From UBA11612 sp963662375 (GTDB taxonomy: Bacteria; Pseudomonadota; Alphaproteobacteria; Rhodospirillales; Rhodospirillaceae): DNA of 64,000 nt. Under the pieces are notes generated by a model. The model was not told the origin of the DNA. It worked only from the letters and a program-made list of their open reading frames with translations, and did no database searches. The stretch covers positions 434,001 to 498,000 of the forward strand of contig CAXXRP010000005.1 in assembly GCA_963662375.2 (NCBI GenBank). Direction: 5' to 3'. Below, piece by piece: positions 44,664 through 53,191 of the stretch. The position numbers and the translations under genes were made by a program. Within the stretch, counting starts at the first letter, position 1. Every line of letters starts with the position of its first letter.

Positions 44664-46178
44664 ATGGAAGGCGGGAGGATGTACACCGTGGACCTATATC
44701 TGCGCGTTCGGCTGGCCTGCCATGTTGATGGTCTGAGCCAGCGAGAGGCGGCAAGTCGGTTTGGCATTGCGCGCGAGACGGTGAGGAAGATGCTGCGGCA
44801 TTCGGAACCGCCGGGATATCGGCGACGCCAGCCACCGAAACGCCCGAAACTGGCCCCCTTCACGGATATCATCGACCGTATTCTGGAGGAGGACCGAACG
44901 GTTCACCGTAAGCAGAACCACACGGCGAAGCGTATCTTCGAGCGCCTTCGCGACGAACATGGCTTCACGGGCAAAGAGACCATCGTGAAGGATTACGTTC
45001 GGGAACGGCGCCTTCGTCGGCGTGAGATGTTTGTGCCGTTGTCACATCCTCCGGGCCATGCTCAAGCGGACTTTGGCGAGGCGGATGCGATCATCGCCGG
45101 CGTCAAGTATCGGGCGCATTTTTTCGTCATGACACTTCCCCACAGCGATGCCTGCTTCGTTGCGGCCTACCCGGCGGCGACGACGGAGGCCTGGCTGGAC
45201 GGGCACAACAGAGCCTTTGTTTTTTTCGGCGGCGTTCCCCAATCGATTCTTTACGACAACGACAAGTGTCTGGTGTCGCGCATCTTGTCAGATGGCACGC
45301 GGCAACGAACGCGGGCGTTCAGCGGGCTGCAGTCCCATTACCTCTTCGAGGACCGCTACGGCCGTCCCGGCAAGGGTAACGACAAAGGCAATGTGGAGGG
45401 GGTGGTCGGCTATGCCCGGCGGAACTTCATGACGCCGCTTCCCCGGTTCGCGAGCTGGGACGCCTTCAATGGCCACCTGGAAGAGCAATGCCGCAACCGG
45501 CAAGGCAACGTCCTGCGCGGCCACCGCGAGAGCATCGGCGAACGGTTTGTGCGTGACCGCGAAGCGTTGAAGAGGCCACTGCCGGCACCGTTCGACGCGT
45601 GCGACAAGCAGGGCACGCGGGTCAACTCGCTGTCCCTGGTGCGCTACCGGACGAATGACTATTCCGTGCCCGTCGCCTACGGCCATCAGGAAGTCTGGAT
45701 CCGTGGCTATGTCCACGAGGTGGTTATCGGTTGCGGCGCCGGGATCATTGCCCGACACCCCCGTTCCTACGACCGGGAAGATATGGTCTTCGATCCGATC
45801 CACTACCTGCCTTTGCTGGAGCACAAGATCGGTGCCCTGGATCAGGCCGCGCCGCTAGCCGGATGGGAACTGCCTGATGCCTTCCCAACCCTGCGCCGTC
45901 TCCTGGAGGCGCGCATGGGCAAGGCCGGCAAGCGGGAATACGTCCAGGTCCTTCGGCTTGTGGAGACCTTCGATCTCGAGGTGCTTCACGGCGCGGTGAA
46001 GGACGCCCTGCGCCTGGGTGCGATCGGCTACGACGCCGTCAAACACCTTGTGCTGTGCCGTATCGAGCGACGCCCGCCCAAACTCGACCTGGATATCTAT
46101 CCCTACCTGCCTCGGGCCAACGTGGCGACCACGGCCGCCGCCAGTTATATGAGCTTGTTGGGTGGAGGCGCGTCATGA
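44664..46178 (+). CDS. istA: IS21-family transposase IstA
   Basis: A 504-residue protein with an N-terminal helix-turn-helix (HVDGLSQREAASRFGIARET) and a DDE integrase core: D in PPGHAQADFGEAD, D in SILYDNDKCLV and E in GNVEGVVGYARRNF. The C-terminal Mu-type beta-barrel region is present. It overlaps istB by ATGA. It appears intact. Confidence 0.93.
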   Translation: MEGGRMYTVDLYLRVRLACHVDGLSQREAASRFGIARETVRKMLRHSEPPGYRRRQPPKRPKLAPFTDIIDRILEEDRTVHRKQNHTAKRIFERLRDEHGFTGKETIVKDYVRERRLRRREMFVPLSHPPGHAQADFGEADAIIAGVKYRAHFFVMTLPHSDACFVAAYPAATTEAWLDGHNRAFVFFGGVPQSILYDNDKCLVSRILSDGTRQRTRAFSGLQSHYLFEDRYGRPGKGNDKGNVEGVVGYARRNFMTPLPRFASWDAFNGHLEEQCRNRQGNVLRGHRESIGERFVRDREALKRPLPAPFDACDKQGTRVNSLSLVRYRTNDYSVPVAYGHQEVWIRGYVHEVVIGCGAGIIARHPRSYDREDMVFDPIHYLPLLEHKIGALDQAAPLAGWELPDAFPTLRRLLEARMGKAGKREYVQVLRLVETFDLEVLHGAVKDALRLGAIGYDAVKHLVLCRIERRPPKLDLDIYPYLPRANVATTAAASYMSLLGGGAS

Positions 46179-46879
46179 CCGATACGCCGCAAGTGTTGCT
46201 GGCCCATCACCTCAAGACCCTGAAACTGCCGACGTTCCTGCGCGAATACGACAAGCTGGCCCGCCAATGCGCCACCGAGGGCGCCGACCATGTGCGGTAT
46301 CTTGTCCGTCTGACCGAGTTGGAACTGATCGACCGTGAGCGCCGCATGGTCGAGCGGCGGATCAGACAGGCCAGGTTCCCCGCCGTCAAAAGCCTCGACA
46401 GCTTCGACTTCAAGGCCATCGCATCGCTCAACAAGATGCTGGTTCTGGAGTTGGCGCGATGCGAATACGTCGAGCATCGTGAGAATATCATCGCGCTCGG
46501 CAACAGCGGAACCGGCAAGACCCATATCGCCCTCGGTCTCGGTCTGGCGGCCTGCCAAAAGGGGCTCTCCGTCGGCTTCCTCACGGCCGCTGCCCTGGTT
46601 CATGAACTGATGGAGGCCAGGGATGAAAAACGCCTGTTGCGCCTGCAGAAGCAACTGGCAAAGTATCACCTTCTGATCATCGACGAACTCGGCTTCGTGC
46701 CGCTCTCGAAGACCGGCGCCGAGCTGCTGTTCGAAGTCTTCAGCCAGCGCTACGAGCGGGGCTCGATCCTGGTGACCTCCAACTTGCCGTTCGATGAGCG
46801 GACGGAGATATTCGGCTCGGAACGCCTGACCGGGGCTTTGCTGGACCGCCTCACCCACCATGTCATATCCTGGAAATGA
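46175..46879 (+). CDS. istB: IS21-family helper ATPase IstB, C-terminally frameshifted
   Basis: An AAA+ ATPase with Walker A GNSGTGKTHIA and Walker B LLIIDELGF. The frame ends at HHVISWK. One missing base near 46864 is evident: the next frame reads HILEMNGESYRLNQSQKRR, the normal IstB ending. The protein thus loses its last 25-30 residues. ATG 46175 overlaps the istA stop. Confidence 0.9.
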   Translation: MTDTPQVLLAHHLKTLKLPTFLREYDKLARQCATEGADHVRYLVRLTELELIDRERRMVERRIRQARFPAVKSLDSFDFKAIASLNKMLVLELARCEYVEHRENIIALGNSGTGKTHIALGLGLAACQKGLSVGFLTAAALVHELMEARDEKRLLRLQKQLAKYHLLIIDELGFVPLSKTGAELLFEVFSQRYERGSILVTSNLPFDERTEIFGSERLTGALLDRLTHHVISWK

Positions 46880-47144
46880 ACGGCGAGAGCTATCGTCTCA
46901 ACCAAAGCCAAAAACGGCGGAAATCCCCAAAAATACCTGCTTAACCGCCGGTGCAATGGTTGACCCGGTGGGCCCACAGGAACCTCCCACGCTGCTTCGC
47001 TCCGCGTAACGCAAGCGCTACACGAAGCAGCGCGGGTCCCTCCTATGGACTACCGGGACAACCCCCCAACACCGCGTACCGCATAACGTTAAGTGGACTA
47101 GTTTTGCTCCGCCCGGGTGGACTAATTTTGCTCCGCCGTTGACA

Positions 47145-47480
47145 GAGACCCCGCCGAATGGACCGACGCCGTAATCGGCGCAAACGAGGTCGTTTTATTT
47201 TCTGTTGACTCACCCTTTTGGTAAGGATCGACAACGCCAGCTATCAGCATCGAGCCTTCTGCCTCCGCTTCAATCCATCTCGGGTGTGTAATACGTTTCC
47301 CTTCAAGGAGACAGCGCAAGACAGCAGCGGCTGTAAAATGTGCATCGAAGGCATCTTCGTCTCCCATAAGAGGACGGAGATCGCCAAGGTCGATCTGATT
47401 CTCAGATACCCATTTGGCTTCCGTGAGGCGTTTGCACGCATCTTTGCGTGCCTCCGGTTTTGTCTTGGATATCTTGATCT
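47145..47480 (-). pseudogene. DUF429-like protein fragment between two insertion sequences
   Basis: The frame encodes EARKDACKRLTEAKWVSE, then MGDEDAFDAHFTAAAVLRCL and EAEAEGSMLIAGVVDP. The DEDAFDA-type helix and the ending resemble DUF429 (RNase H-like) proteins. The N-terminal part is cut by the IS6 copy ending at 47481 and the C-terminus runs into the IS21 end at 47144. No intact gene remains. Confidence 0.6.
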
Positions 47481-48285
47481 GGCATTGTCAGACTAACTAG
47501 CCCGGAGCAGAAGAAACCATAATACAGGACTTTCAGGCAGCAAGTTGACGCCACTCGGCCAGGGCGGTGGCTCGGGCTTGTTTGAAAATACCGCGGCGGT
47601 TGAGATGGCGTTGGTGGTTGAAGTGGTTGTGGATCGAGGCGTGAATGGAGGCGAATTTCTGCAAGGTCTTGATGTCTCTGAACCGAGCCATTGCCCCTTC
47701 CCGTCTTCGAAAGAGTTGATGTGAGTTTTTCGCCCGGTTGTTAAGCCAACGACCGCAGGTCTGGGCGGCAGCATTGCCGATCACCTTCATCGCTGCCCGG
47801 TATGACTGTAACCTGTCCGTGACGATCGTGGCCGGCCGGCCATAACGCTTCATAGCCTGCTTCAGAAACTCAAGCGCGGCTTCACGATCCCGCCGTTTCG
47901 TGGCATAGACCTCAAGCACTTCGCCTTCATGGCCAACGGCACGCCATAGATAATGTGTTTCGCCATTGATGCGGACGAACACCTCATCAAGATGCCAGCG
48001 CCAGTTCGACCAGTTGCGCCGGTCTATCCGCTTCTTCCGGATCTCGGCGGCAAACAACGGGCCAAAGCGGTTCCACCAGTACCGCACGGTTTCATAGCAG
48101 ATGTCGATGCCGCGCTCAAACAAGAGATCTTCAACCTGTCTCAGCGACAAGGGATAACGGACATACAGCATCACAGCGCTGCGGATGACCTCGAGCGAAC
48201 TATTGAAATAACGGAAAGGGTTGTGCATCGCCGGAGGCTAGGAGACCTTAATTCCCAGCTCAAGCCGATTTAGTCTGACAATGCC
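47481..48285 (-). mobile_element. IS6-family insertion sequence, copy A
   Basis: An 805-base element with perfect 16-base terminal repeats, GGCATTGTCAGACTAA at 47481 and its complement ending at 48285. It carries one transposase gene. The 8 bases on each side do not match, so the insertion site was rearranged. It is clearly diverged from copies B and C. Confidence 0.9.
47533..48228 (-). CDS. IS6-family transposase, copy A, catalytic Glu changed
   Basis: A 231-residue DDE transposase (YPLSLRQVEDLLFERGID, WHLDEVFV with the first Asp, TIVTDRLQSY with the second). In the third motif, relatives and copies B and C have NNRAENSH; this copy reads NNRAKNSH, with AAA in place of a Glu codon. That Glu is the third catalytic residue, so the enzyme is probably inactive. 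Confidence 0.9.
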   Translation of the reverse strand: MHNPFRYFNSSLEVIRSAVMLYVRYPLSLRQVEDLLFERGIDICYETVRYWWNRFGPLFAAEIRKKRIDRRNWSNWRWHLDEVFVRINGETHYLWRAVGHEGEVLEVYATKRRDREAALEFLKQAMKRYGRPATIVTDRLQSYRAAMKVIGNAAAQTCGRWLNNRAKNSHQLFRRREGAMARFRDIKTLQKFASIHASIHNHFNHQRHLNRRGIFKQARATALAEWRQLAA

Positions 48286-48438
48286 CTCGCCGGAACGGCG
48301 TCCGGGGAGTGGGTGTTTCCCGCCAATGGCGGGGACGAACCACTGAACAAGAATGACCTGTGGAGGTTCTGGATCAAGACGCGGGATGCGGCCGGGATTG
48401 TGGCGGATGCGCGGCTGCATGACTTGCGCCATGCACAC
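48286..48438 (+). pseudogene. Tyrosine recombinase (integrase) fragment
   Basis: The frame reads ASGEWVFPANGGDEPLNKND, then FWIKTRDAAGIVADARLHDL and RHAHG, with the catalytic HxLRH motif of phage-type integrases. It is cut by IS6 copy A upstream and by IS6 copy B immediately after the RH motif. The C-terminal Tyr is missing. It marks a former integrative element. Confidence 0.85.
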
Positions 48439-49242
48439 GGCGTTGTCACATTAACAGGGTGGCCAGCTGCTGATGGCGCAGTAGTGTCGCTGGATGCAGA
48501 AAATCTCCTATGCCCGATACCGCTTTCCACCCGCGATCATTCAGCACGCTGTCTGGCTGTATTACCGGTTTCCCCTCAGCTACCGAGATGTTGAGGATCT
48601 GCTCGCTGAACGTGGTATTGATGTTTCTTACGAAACGGTCCGGCGCTGGGCACTGAAGTTCGGGCAAGCCTATGCCCGGAGACTGAGGACAACGCGCCCT
48701 CGACCAGATGTCCGGTGGCACCTTGATGAGGTGTTCGTTTCCATCGCCAGCAAGCGGATGTATCTATGGCGCGCTGTCGATAGTGAAGGCGAAGTGCTGG
48801 ATATCCTGGTTCAGTCACGCAGAAACAAGAAGGCAGCGCTCAAGGTGATACGCAAACTGTTGAAAAAGCAAGGCTTTGTCCCAGATACCTTCATCACAGA
48901 CAAACTGCCATCTTATGGTGCTGCTCTGAAGGATTTGGGCCTTATCAGGCACCATGATTTTGGTGGCAGGAAGAACAACCGAGCCGAGAATTCTCACTTA
49001 CCAGTCCGACAGAGGGAACGACGAATGCAGCGTTTCAAATCGGCTCGATCAGCGCAGCGGTTTCTCTCTACCCACGCCACCGTCTACAACACCTTCAACG
49101 TCCAACGCCATCTGATATCCCGAAAGACATTACGCCAGTTTCGCAACCACGCTATGAGCCTGTGGCAAACCGTCACTGCTGCCGCTTGAGCTTGAGTTCT
49201 ATGCCAATTCGCAGCACGACCGTTCAATAACGTGACAATGCC
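48439..49242 (+). mobile_element. IS6-family insertion sequence, copy B
   Basis: An 804-base element starting GGCGTTGTCACATTAACAGG and ending with the complement of GGCATTGTCACGTTATTGAA. It is practically identical to copy C at 51471-52274 but inverted. The two copies enclose 2.2 kb in a composite-transposon layout. Confidence 0.9.
48494..49189 (+). CDS. IS6-family transposase, copy B
   Basis: A 231-residue DDE transposase: YRFPLSYRDVEDLLAERGID, first Asp in WHLDEVFVS, second in FITDKLPSYG, Glu in NNRAENSHLPVRQRERRM. All three catalytic residues are present, so it may be active. It differs from copy C at only three residues (G/S after HDF, and S/G and V/A near the C-terminus). Confidence 0.95.
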   Translation: MQKISYARYRFPPAIIQHAVWLYYRFPLSYRDVEDLLAERGIDVSYETVRRWALKFGQAYARRLRTTRPRPDVRWHLDEVFVSIASKRMYLWRAVDSEGEVLDILVQSRRNKKAALKVIRKLLKKQGFVPDTFITDKLPSYGAALKDLGLIRHHDFGGRKNNRAENSHLPVRQRERRMQRFKSARSAQRFLSTHATVYNTFNVQRHLISRKTLRQFRNHAMSLWQTVTAAA

Positions 49243-49458
49243 GGCACAGGTACAGTTTCCGGGTCCTGTGGCTGTGGAAATCGCTCAATTTGGGTGGGCG
49301 CCCGGTATCCCTTTCAAAAACCTCATCCGCTTGAACTTAATTGTGTGAACGCCGTAACCCTGTGTGGATGGAGTTTTCGGAAGGGACAACGAAAACGGGC
49401 AGCGCCAAAATCCACCATGACCAAAAATCGAGTCCCTAAAGGAAAGCATCCATCGGTC
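49243..49458. other. Unassigned sequence beside the SPFH gene
   Basis: These 216 bases between IS6 copy B and the SPFH stop contain no recognisable gene or terminator. Part may be 3' untranslated sequence of the SPFH gene. Confidence 0.3.
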
Positions 49459-50433
49459 TTAAGTTCTACTATCTGGAATGCGATTGGTGCGGGATTTCGC
49501 TGCGGCGGCTTTGGAGCCTTCCAGCGCGGTTTTGACCAGCTCGGCAATGCCACCGATGGCACCGATTACCCCAGACGCCTCAAGCGGCATCAACACCAAC
49601 TTCTCATTAGGGGAATTGGCAAACGCTCCAAGTGTTTCCACATACTTTTGGGCAATGAAATAGTTGATGGCTTGAACATCACCCTTGGCGATGGCTTCAG
49701 AAACCATGGCGGTGGCTTTAGCTTCGGCCTCTGCCAAGCGTTCCCGCGCCTCAGCTTCCCGGAAAGACGATTCCTTTTCGCCTTCAGCCTTTAGTATTTG
49801 CGATTGCTTATCGCCTTCAGCGCGAAGGATCGACGATTGCCGATCCCCTTCAGCTTCCAGGATATCTGCACGCTTTATGCGCTCGGCTTTCATTTGCCGC
49901 CCCATAGCTTCCACCAGATCACGCGGCGGAGAAATATCCTTAATTTCGATCCGGGTGACTTTAACGCCCCAGGGGTTTGTGGCTTCATCAACCACCGTTA
50001 ACAAACGCGCGTTGATGGAATCCCGCTGCGACAACAACTCGTCCAAATCCATGCCACCCATGACCGTTCTGATGTTGGTCATGGTGAGATTCAAAATGGC
50101 CAACTGGAGGCCGCGCACTTCATAGGCCGCCTTACCAGCATCAAGCACCTGAAAAAAGACAACGCCGTCAACTGTGATCATGGCGTTGTCTTTGGTGATC
50201 ACCTCTTGCGACGGCACGTCCAAGACCTGTTCCATCATGTTCATCTTGGAACCAATGGTATCGATGAACGGGATAATGATTTGAAGGCCGGGAGAAAACG
50301 TTCTCGTGAAATGTCCGAACCGTTCAATGGTGTAGTTCCAGCCTTGCGGCACGATGACGGCCGCTTTGAAAACAACGATGATTCCGAGTAGGACAATTAT
50401 GATGGCGAACGTCGACGGCCCGAAAATATCCAC
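49459..50433 (-). CDS. SPFH/Band 7 (stomatin-like, QmcA-type) membrane protein
   Basis: A 324-residue protein with one N-terminal membrane helix (FAIIIVLLGIIVVFKAAVIV), an SPFH domain (VPQGWNYTIERFGHFTRT and so on) and a long C-terminal coiled coil with repeats of ILRAEGDKQSQILKAEGEKE. Such proteins form ring scaffolds in membrane microdomains. GTG 50433 is favoured because of a GGGGG site upstream; TTG 50493 is possible. The usual NfeD partner is absent. It lies inside the IS6 B-C bracket. Confidence 0.9.
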   Translation of the reverse strand: MDIFGPSTFAIIIVLLGIIVVFKAAVIVPQGWNYTIERFGHFTRTFSPGLQIIIPFIDTIGSKMNMMEQVLDVPSQEVITKDNAMITVDGVVFFQVLDAGKAAYEVRGLQLAILNLTMTNIRTVMGGMDLDELLSQRDSINARLLTVVDEATNPWGVKVTRIEIKDISPPRDLVEAMGRQMKAERIKRADILEAEGDRQSSILRAEGDKQSQILKAEGEKESSFREAEARERLAEAEAKATAMVSEAIAKGDVQAINYFIAQKYVETLGAFANSPNEKLVLMPLEASGVIGAIGGIAELVKTALEGSKAAAAKSRTNRIPDSRT

Positions 50434-50489
50434 GGATGGTATCCCCCTGTCTTCTGGTTGAGCTACAGCCGAGCTTGGGTGACGACCGA

Positions 50490-50636
50490 TCAAGCGGCGG
50501 CGTTCTGGTTGATCTCAACCACCTCGATTCCATGATGGAATTTGACTCCCTTGATGAGCTTAGGCAACTGGTTCCTGCTGTCCCTTCCGAAAAACTCATC
50601 CGAATGCCTGCGGATGGGTAAATGGAAGGGATGCCA
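50490..50636 (-). pseudogene. Probable transposase C-terminal relic
   Basis: The frame reads DSRNQLPKLIKGVKFHHGIE and ends INQNAAA before TGA. This kind of tail (NQLP..I.GV.F..GIE and a poly-Ala end) is seen in some transposases, but I cannot name the family. The upstream part is missing. It lies just upstream of the SPFH gene. Confidence 0.4.
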
Positions 50637-50681
50637 ATCCCGGAGCAAAAAGGGTCAATTCACCGGCGGAATAGTCCCCAG

Positions 50682-50697
50682 GGCATTGTCAGACTAA
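50682..50697 (+). repeat. Solo IS6-type terminal repeat
   Basis: GGCATTGTCAGACTAA is identical to the 16-base end of IS6 copy A but has no element attached. Its inner part also forms a dyad with TTAGTCT 16 bases on. It marks a former insertion or recombination point. Confidence 0.7.
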
Positions 50698-50910
50698 ATT
50701 GATCTGTTAGTCTAGTGATGTGAGTTTTCGCTGTTCCGGGCTGCGCCTTGCTTGGTCAATTCCAAGCGAACCAGTAGTTTAGCGCCTAAACCTAGGGAAC
50801 AAGGGCTCAAGAGAGTTGGCCCTAACCAGTTACTCTGACAATGTCCGGCGGCGGCCGCCGAGTCCGACACTCCCAACAACTCGTGTGGGGGCACGACCGC
50901 ACGCCCGAAG

Positions 50911-50960
50911 TGGGAAATTTTCGATCGCAAAAAATGGGAAGTTTTCAGTCGCAATTGACA
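50911..50960 (+). repeat. Doubled motif resembling an IS21-type end
   Basis: TGGGAAATTTTCGATCGCAA is followed 4 bases later by TGGGAAGTTTTCAGTCGCAA and then TTGACA. Repeated 20-base units that end in TGACA are characteristic of IS21 termini. The element itself is not here, so this would be an orphan end. Confidence 0.5.
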
Positions 50961-51150
50961 CCGGGCAACTGTGGTGCATTCCAGGGATCAAAGTTCCTTT
51001 CTCGATTCCCGCCGTCTTGGTGTCGACCACTCCGACAAACGCACCGACGCTCAAACAAGGACACCAGTCTATTCGCGTAACTGCCTCACGCCGACAACGG
51101 TCGTGATTCCGTCCGGGTCCTTGACGGAAACGTGGTCAGCGGCTGGCATC

Positions 51151-51470
51151 CTAACTAGATGATAGCAACTCTTCCTGTGCCTTGCGCGCGGTGTCGACCA
51201 TTTCATCCATCTCCCGGCCCCGCCCTTCTCGGATCATTTCATCGCGTTTGAGCGTCGAAAGGATGTAAGCGCAGCGATGGGTTCGTTTGATCAACTCAAC
51301 GATTTCGGGCGTGATAGTAGCGGAATCAGTAGAAGGTTTGTTCGTAGCAGCGTTCAAAGCGGCGTTGCGCACGAACTCTGCGGGCGCGATCCCACGCCCG
51401 GTCGCCGCCGTTTCGACAACCTCCCACTCGGGATTGGAGAACCTGATCGATCGCTGGGTGCGTTTTTCTG
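51151..51470 (-). pseudogene. Ribbon-helix-helix protein, N-terminally truncated
   Basis: The frame entering from IS6 copy C reads EKRTQRSIRFSNPEWEVVET and then GIAPAEFVRNAALNAA, a ribbon-helix-helix DNA-binding pattern like plasmid MobC/antitoxin proteins. It then continues with a helical tail (VELIKRTHRCAYILSTLKRD). The start codon has been removed by the IS, although a GTG-initiated 73-residue part could still be made. It points to plasmid or integrative-element ancestry. Confidence 0.65.
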
Positions 51471-52274
51471 GGCATTGTCACGTTATTGAACGGTCGTGCT
51501 GCGAATTGGCATAGAACTCAAGCTCAAGCAGCAGCGGTGGCGGTTTGCCACAGGCCCATTGCGTGGTTGCGAAACTGGCGTAATGTCTTTCGGGATATCA
51601 GATGGCGTTGGACATTGAAGGTGTTGTAGACGGTGGCGTGGGTAGAGAGAAACCGCTGCGCTGATCGAGCCGATTTGAAACGCTGCATTCGTCGTTCCCT
51701 CTGTCGGACTGGTAAGTGAGAATTCTCGGCTCGGTTGTTCTTCCTGCCACTAAAATCATGGTGCCTGATAAGGCCCAAATCCTTCAGAGCAGCACCATAA
51801 GATGGCAGTTTGTCTGTGATGAAGGTATCTGGGACAAAGCCTTGCTTTTTCAACAGTTTGCGTATCACCTTGAGCGCTGCCTTCTTGTTTCTGCGTGACT
51901 GAACCAGGATATCCAGCACTTCGCCTTCACTATCGACAGCGCGCCATAGATACATCCGCTTGCTGGCGATGGAAACGAACACCTCATCAAGGTGCCACCG
52001 GACATCTGGTCGAGGGCGCGTTGTCCTCAGTCTCCGGGCATAGGCTTGCCCGAACTTCAGTGCCCAGCGCCGGACCGTTTCGTAAGAAACATCAATACCA
52101 CGTTCAGCGAGCAGATCCTCAACATCTCGGTAGCTGAGGGGAAACCGGTAATACAGCCAGACAGCGTGCTGAATGATCGCGGGTGGAAAGCGGTATCGGG
52201 CATAGGAGATTTTCTGCATCCAGCGACACTACTGCGCCATCAGCAGCTGGCCACCCTGTTAATGTGACAACGCC
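51471..52274 (-). mobile_element. IS6-family insertion sequence, copy C
   Basis: An 804-base inverted twin of copy B, with ends GGCATTGTCACGTTATTGAA at the left and the complement of GGCGTTGTCACATTAACAGG at the right. Its right end sits directly inside IS1-like transposase sequence. Copies B and C could mobilise or invert the region between them. Confidence 0.9.
51524..52219 (-). CDS. IS6-family transposase, copy C
   Basis: A 231-residue DDE transposase, 228 of 231 residues identical to copy B, with all catalytic residues (WHLDEVFVS, FITDKLPSYG, NNRAENSH). It reads HDFSG where copy B has HDFGG, and ends MGLWQTATAAA. Confidence 0.95.
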   Translation of the reverse strand: MQKISYARYRFPPAIIQHAVWLYYRFPLSYRDVEDLLAERGIDVSYETVRRWALKFGQAYARRLRTTRPRPDVRWHLDEVFVSIASKRMYLWRAVDSEGEVLDILVQSRRNKKAALKVIRKLLKKQGFVPDTFITDKLPSYGAALKDLGLIRHHDFSGRKNNRAENSHLPVRQRERRMQRFKSARSAQRFLSTHATVYNTFNVQRHLISRKTLRQFRNHAMGLWQTATAAA

Positions 52275-53104
52275 CCAACGGCTACAGGTTGACGAGATTT
52301 GGAGTTTCGTCGGCAAGAAGCAGGCCCAGCTCAAGCCGGGTGATGATCGTTCCCGCCTAGGAGACCAGTGGACGTTCGTGGCGCTCGATCCCGATACCAA
52401 GCTCGTCCCGGACCCATCTCGTTGGGAAGCGAACGCGTAAGAATGCGGTGGCATTTATGGACGATCTTTCCGGTCGTCTAGACAACCGAGTCCAGATTTC
52501 GAGCGATGCACTGAGTAGCTATGTTGATGCAGTTGAGCGGGCTTTCGGTGCGGAGTGGTTAAATTTTCTTATAAAGATTACGGGCAAGTGGTTAAATTTT
52601 ACGACGCAGAACCAATTGGCTTTTGAGGTTGTTATCCCGGTCGGTACGCGCCTCCCCGCGTCGTGAGCCAAAAAAAGGTCGTGGTGGCCGGTAATCGCAC
52701 TGGTCATCTTCGTGGCCGCGGGATATAGATGCCTTGGGTACAACATTGCGAATATACGCGCTCATGAGAACTCTCCTTCTCGTGGTGGGGGTCGGTACGC
52801 GCCTCCCCGCGTCGTGAGCCAAAAAAAGGTCGTGGTGGCCGGAAGCCCCGACCGCAGACATATTTCGACCAGCCTTGTTGAGCGTCAGAATTTGACCATG
52901 CGGATGAGCATGCGCCGCTTCACGCGTCTAACAAATGCGTTCAGCAAGAAGCTTGAAAACCTTGAAGCTGCGGTGGCTCTGCACTTTGCGCATTACAACT
53001 TCGTGCGCCTACATAAGACGTTACGTTGCACCCCAGCCATGGCATCCGGTGTGAGTGATCGGCTATGGTCGCTTGAGGAATTGGTGGATGCGACCTCAAA
53101 TTAG
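52275..53104 (+). pseudogene. IS1-like transposase, interrupted relic
   Basis: Three pieces of one transposase are seen: RLQVDEIWSFVGKKQAQL to ALDPDTKLVP; then, after a one-base shift near 52410, VGKRTRKNAVAFMDDLSGRL; and last AGSPDRRHISTSLVERQNLT followed by AVALHFAHYNFVRLHKTLR. The 5' end is cut by IS6 copy C, and a duplication with extra sequence splits the middle. The element is dead. Confidence 0.82.
52639..52842 (+). repeat. 53-base direct repeat within the IS1-like relic
   Basis: Identical 53-base copies lie at 52639-52691 and 52790-52842, 151 bases apart. The second encodes the transposase segment RYAPPRVVSQKKVVVAG. The 98 bases between them do not belong to the transposase. This is a duplication or insertion that broke the gene. 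A shorter repeat, AGTGGTTAAATTTT, occurs twice just upstream (about 52556 and 52591). Confidence 0.8.
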
Positions 53105-53191
53105 GACACTACCCAAAGCCCTTCTTGTTGGTGCAGTGAGAGGGTATATTGCCCACTGGAAAAGCATTTACTTTCAACGGTTATAAGATAA

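Larger units (their letters stand above)
44565..47144 (+). mobile_element. IS21-family insertion sequence (about 2.6 kb)
   Basis: istA and istB are bounded by related ends. The left end reads TGAGAACGGCGGTGACAAAT followed by TAGTCCAC. The right end on the complementary strand reads TGTCAACGGCGGAGCAAAAT followed by TAGTCCAC. Both then carry a second internal GGGCGGAG.AAAACT repeat, as IS21 elements do. No target duplication is seen, and the right flank belongs to a different broken gene. Confidence 0.88.
50637..51150. other. IS-end debris without genes
   Basis: About 500 bases with no credible gene. They include an isolated IS6-type terminal repeat and a doubled IS21-like end motif, both listed separately. 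The remainder is unassigned. Confidence 0.4.
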
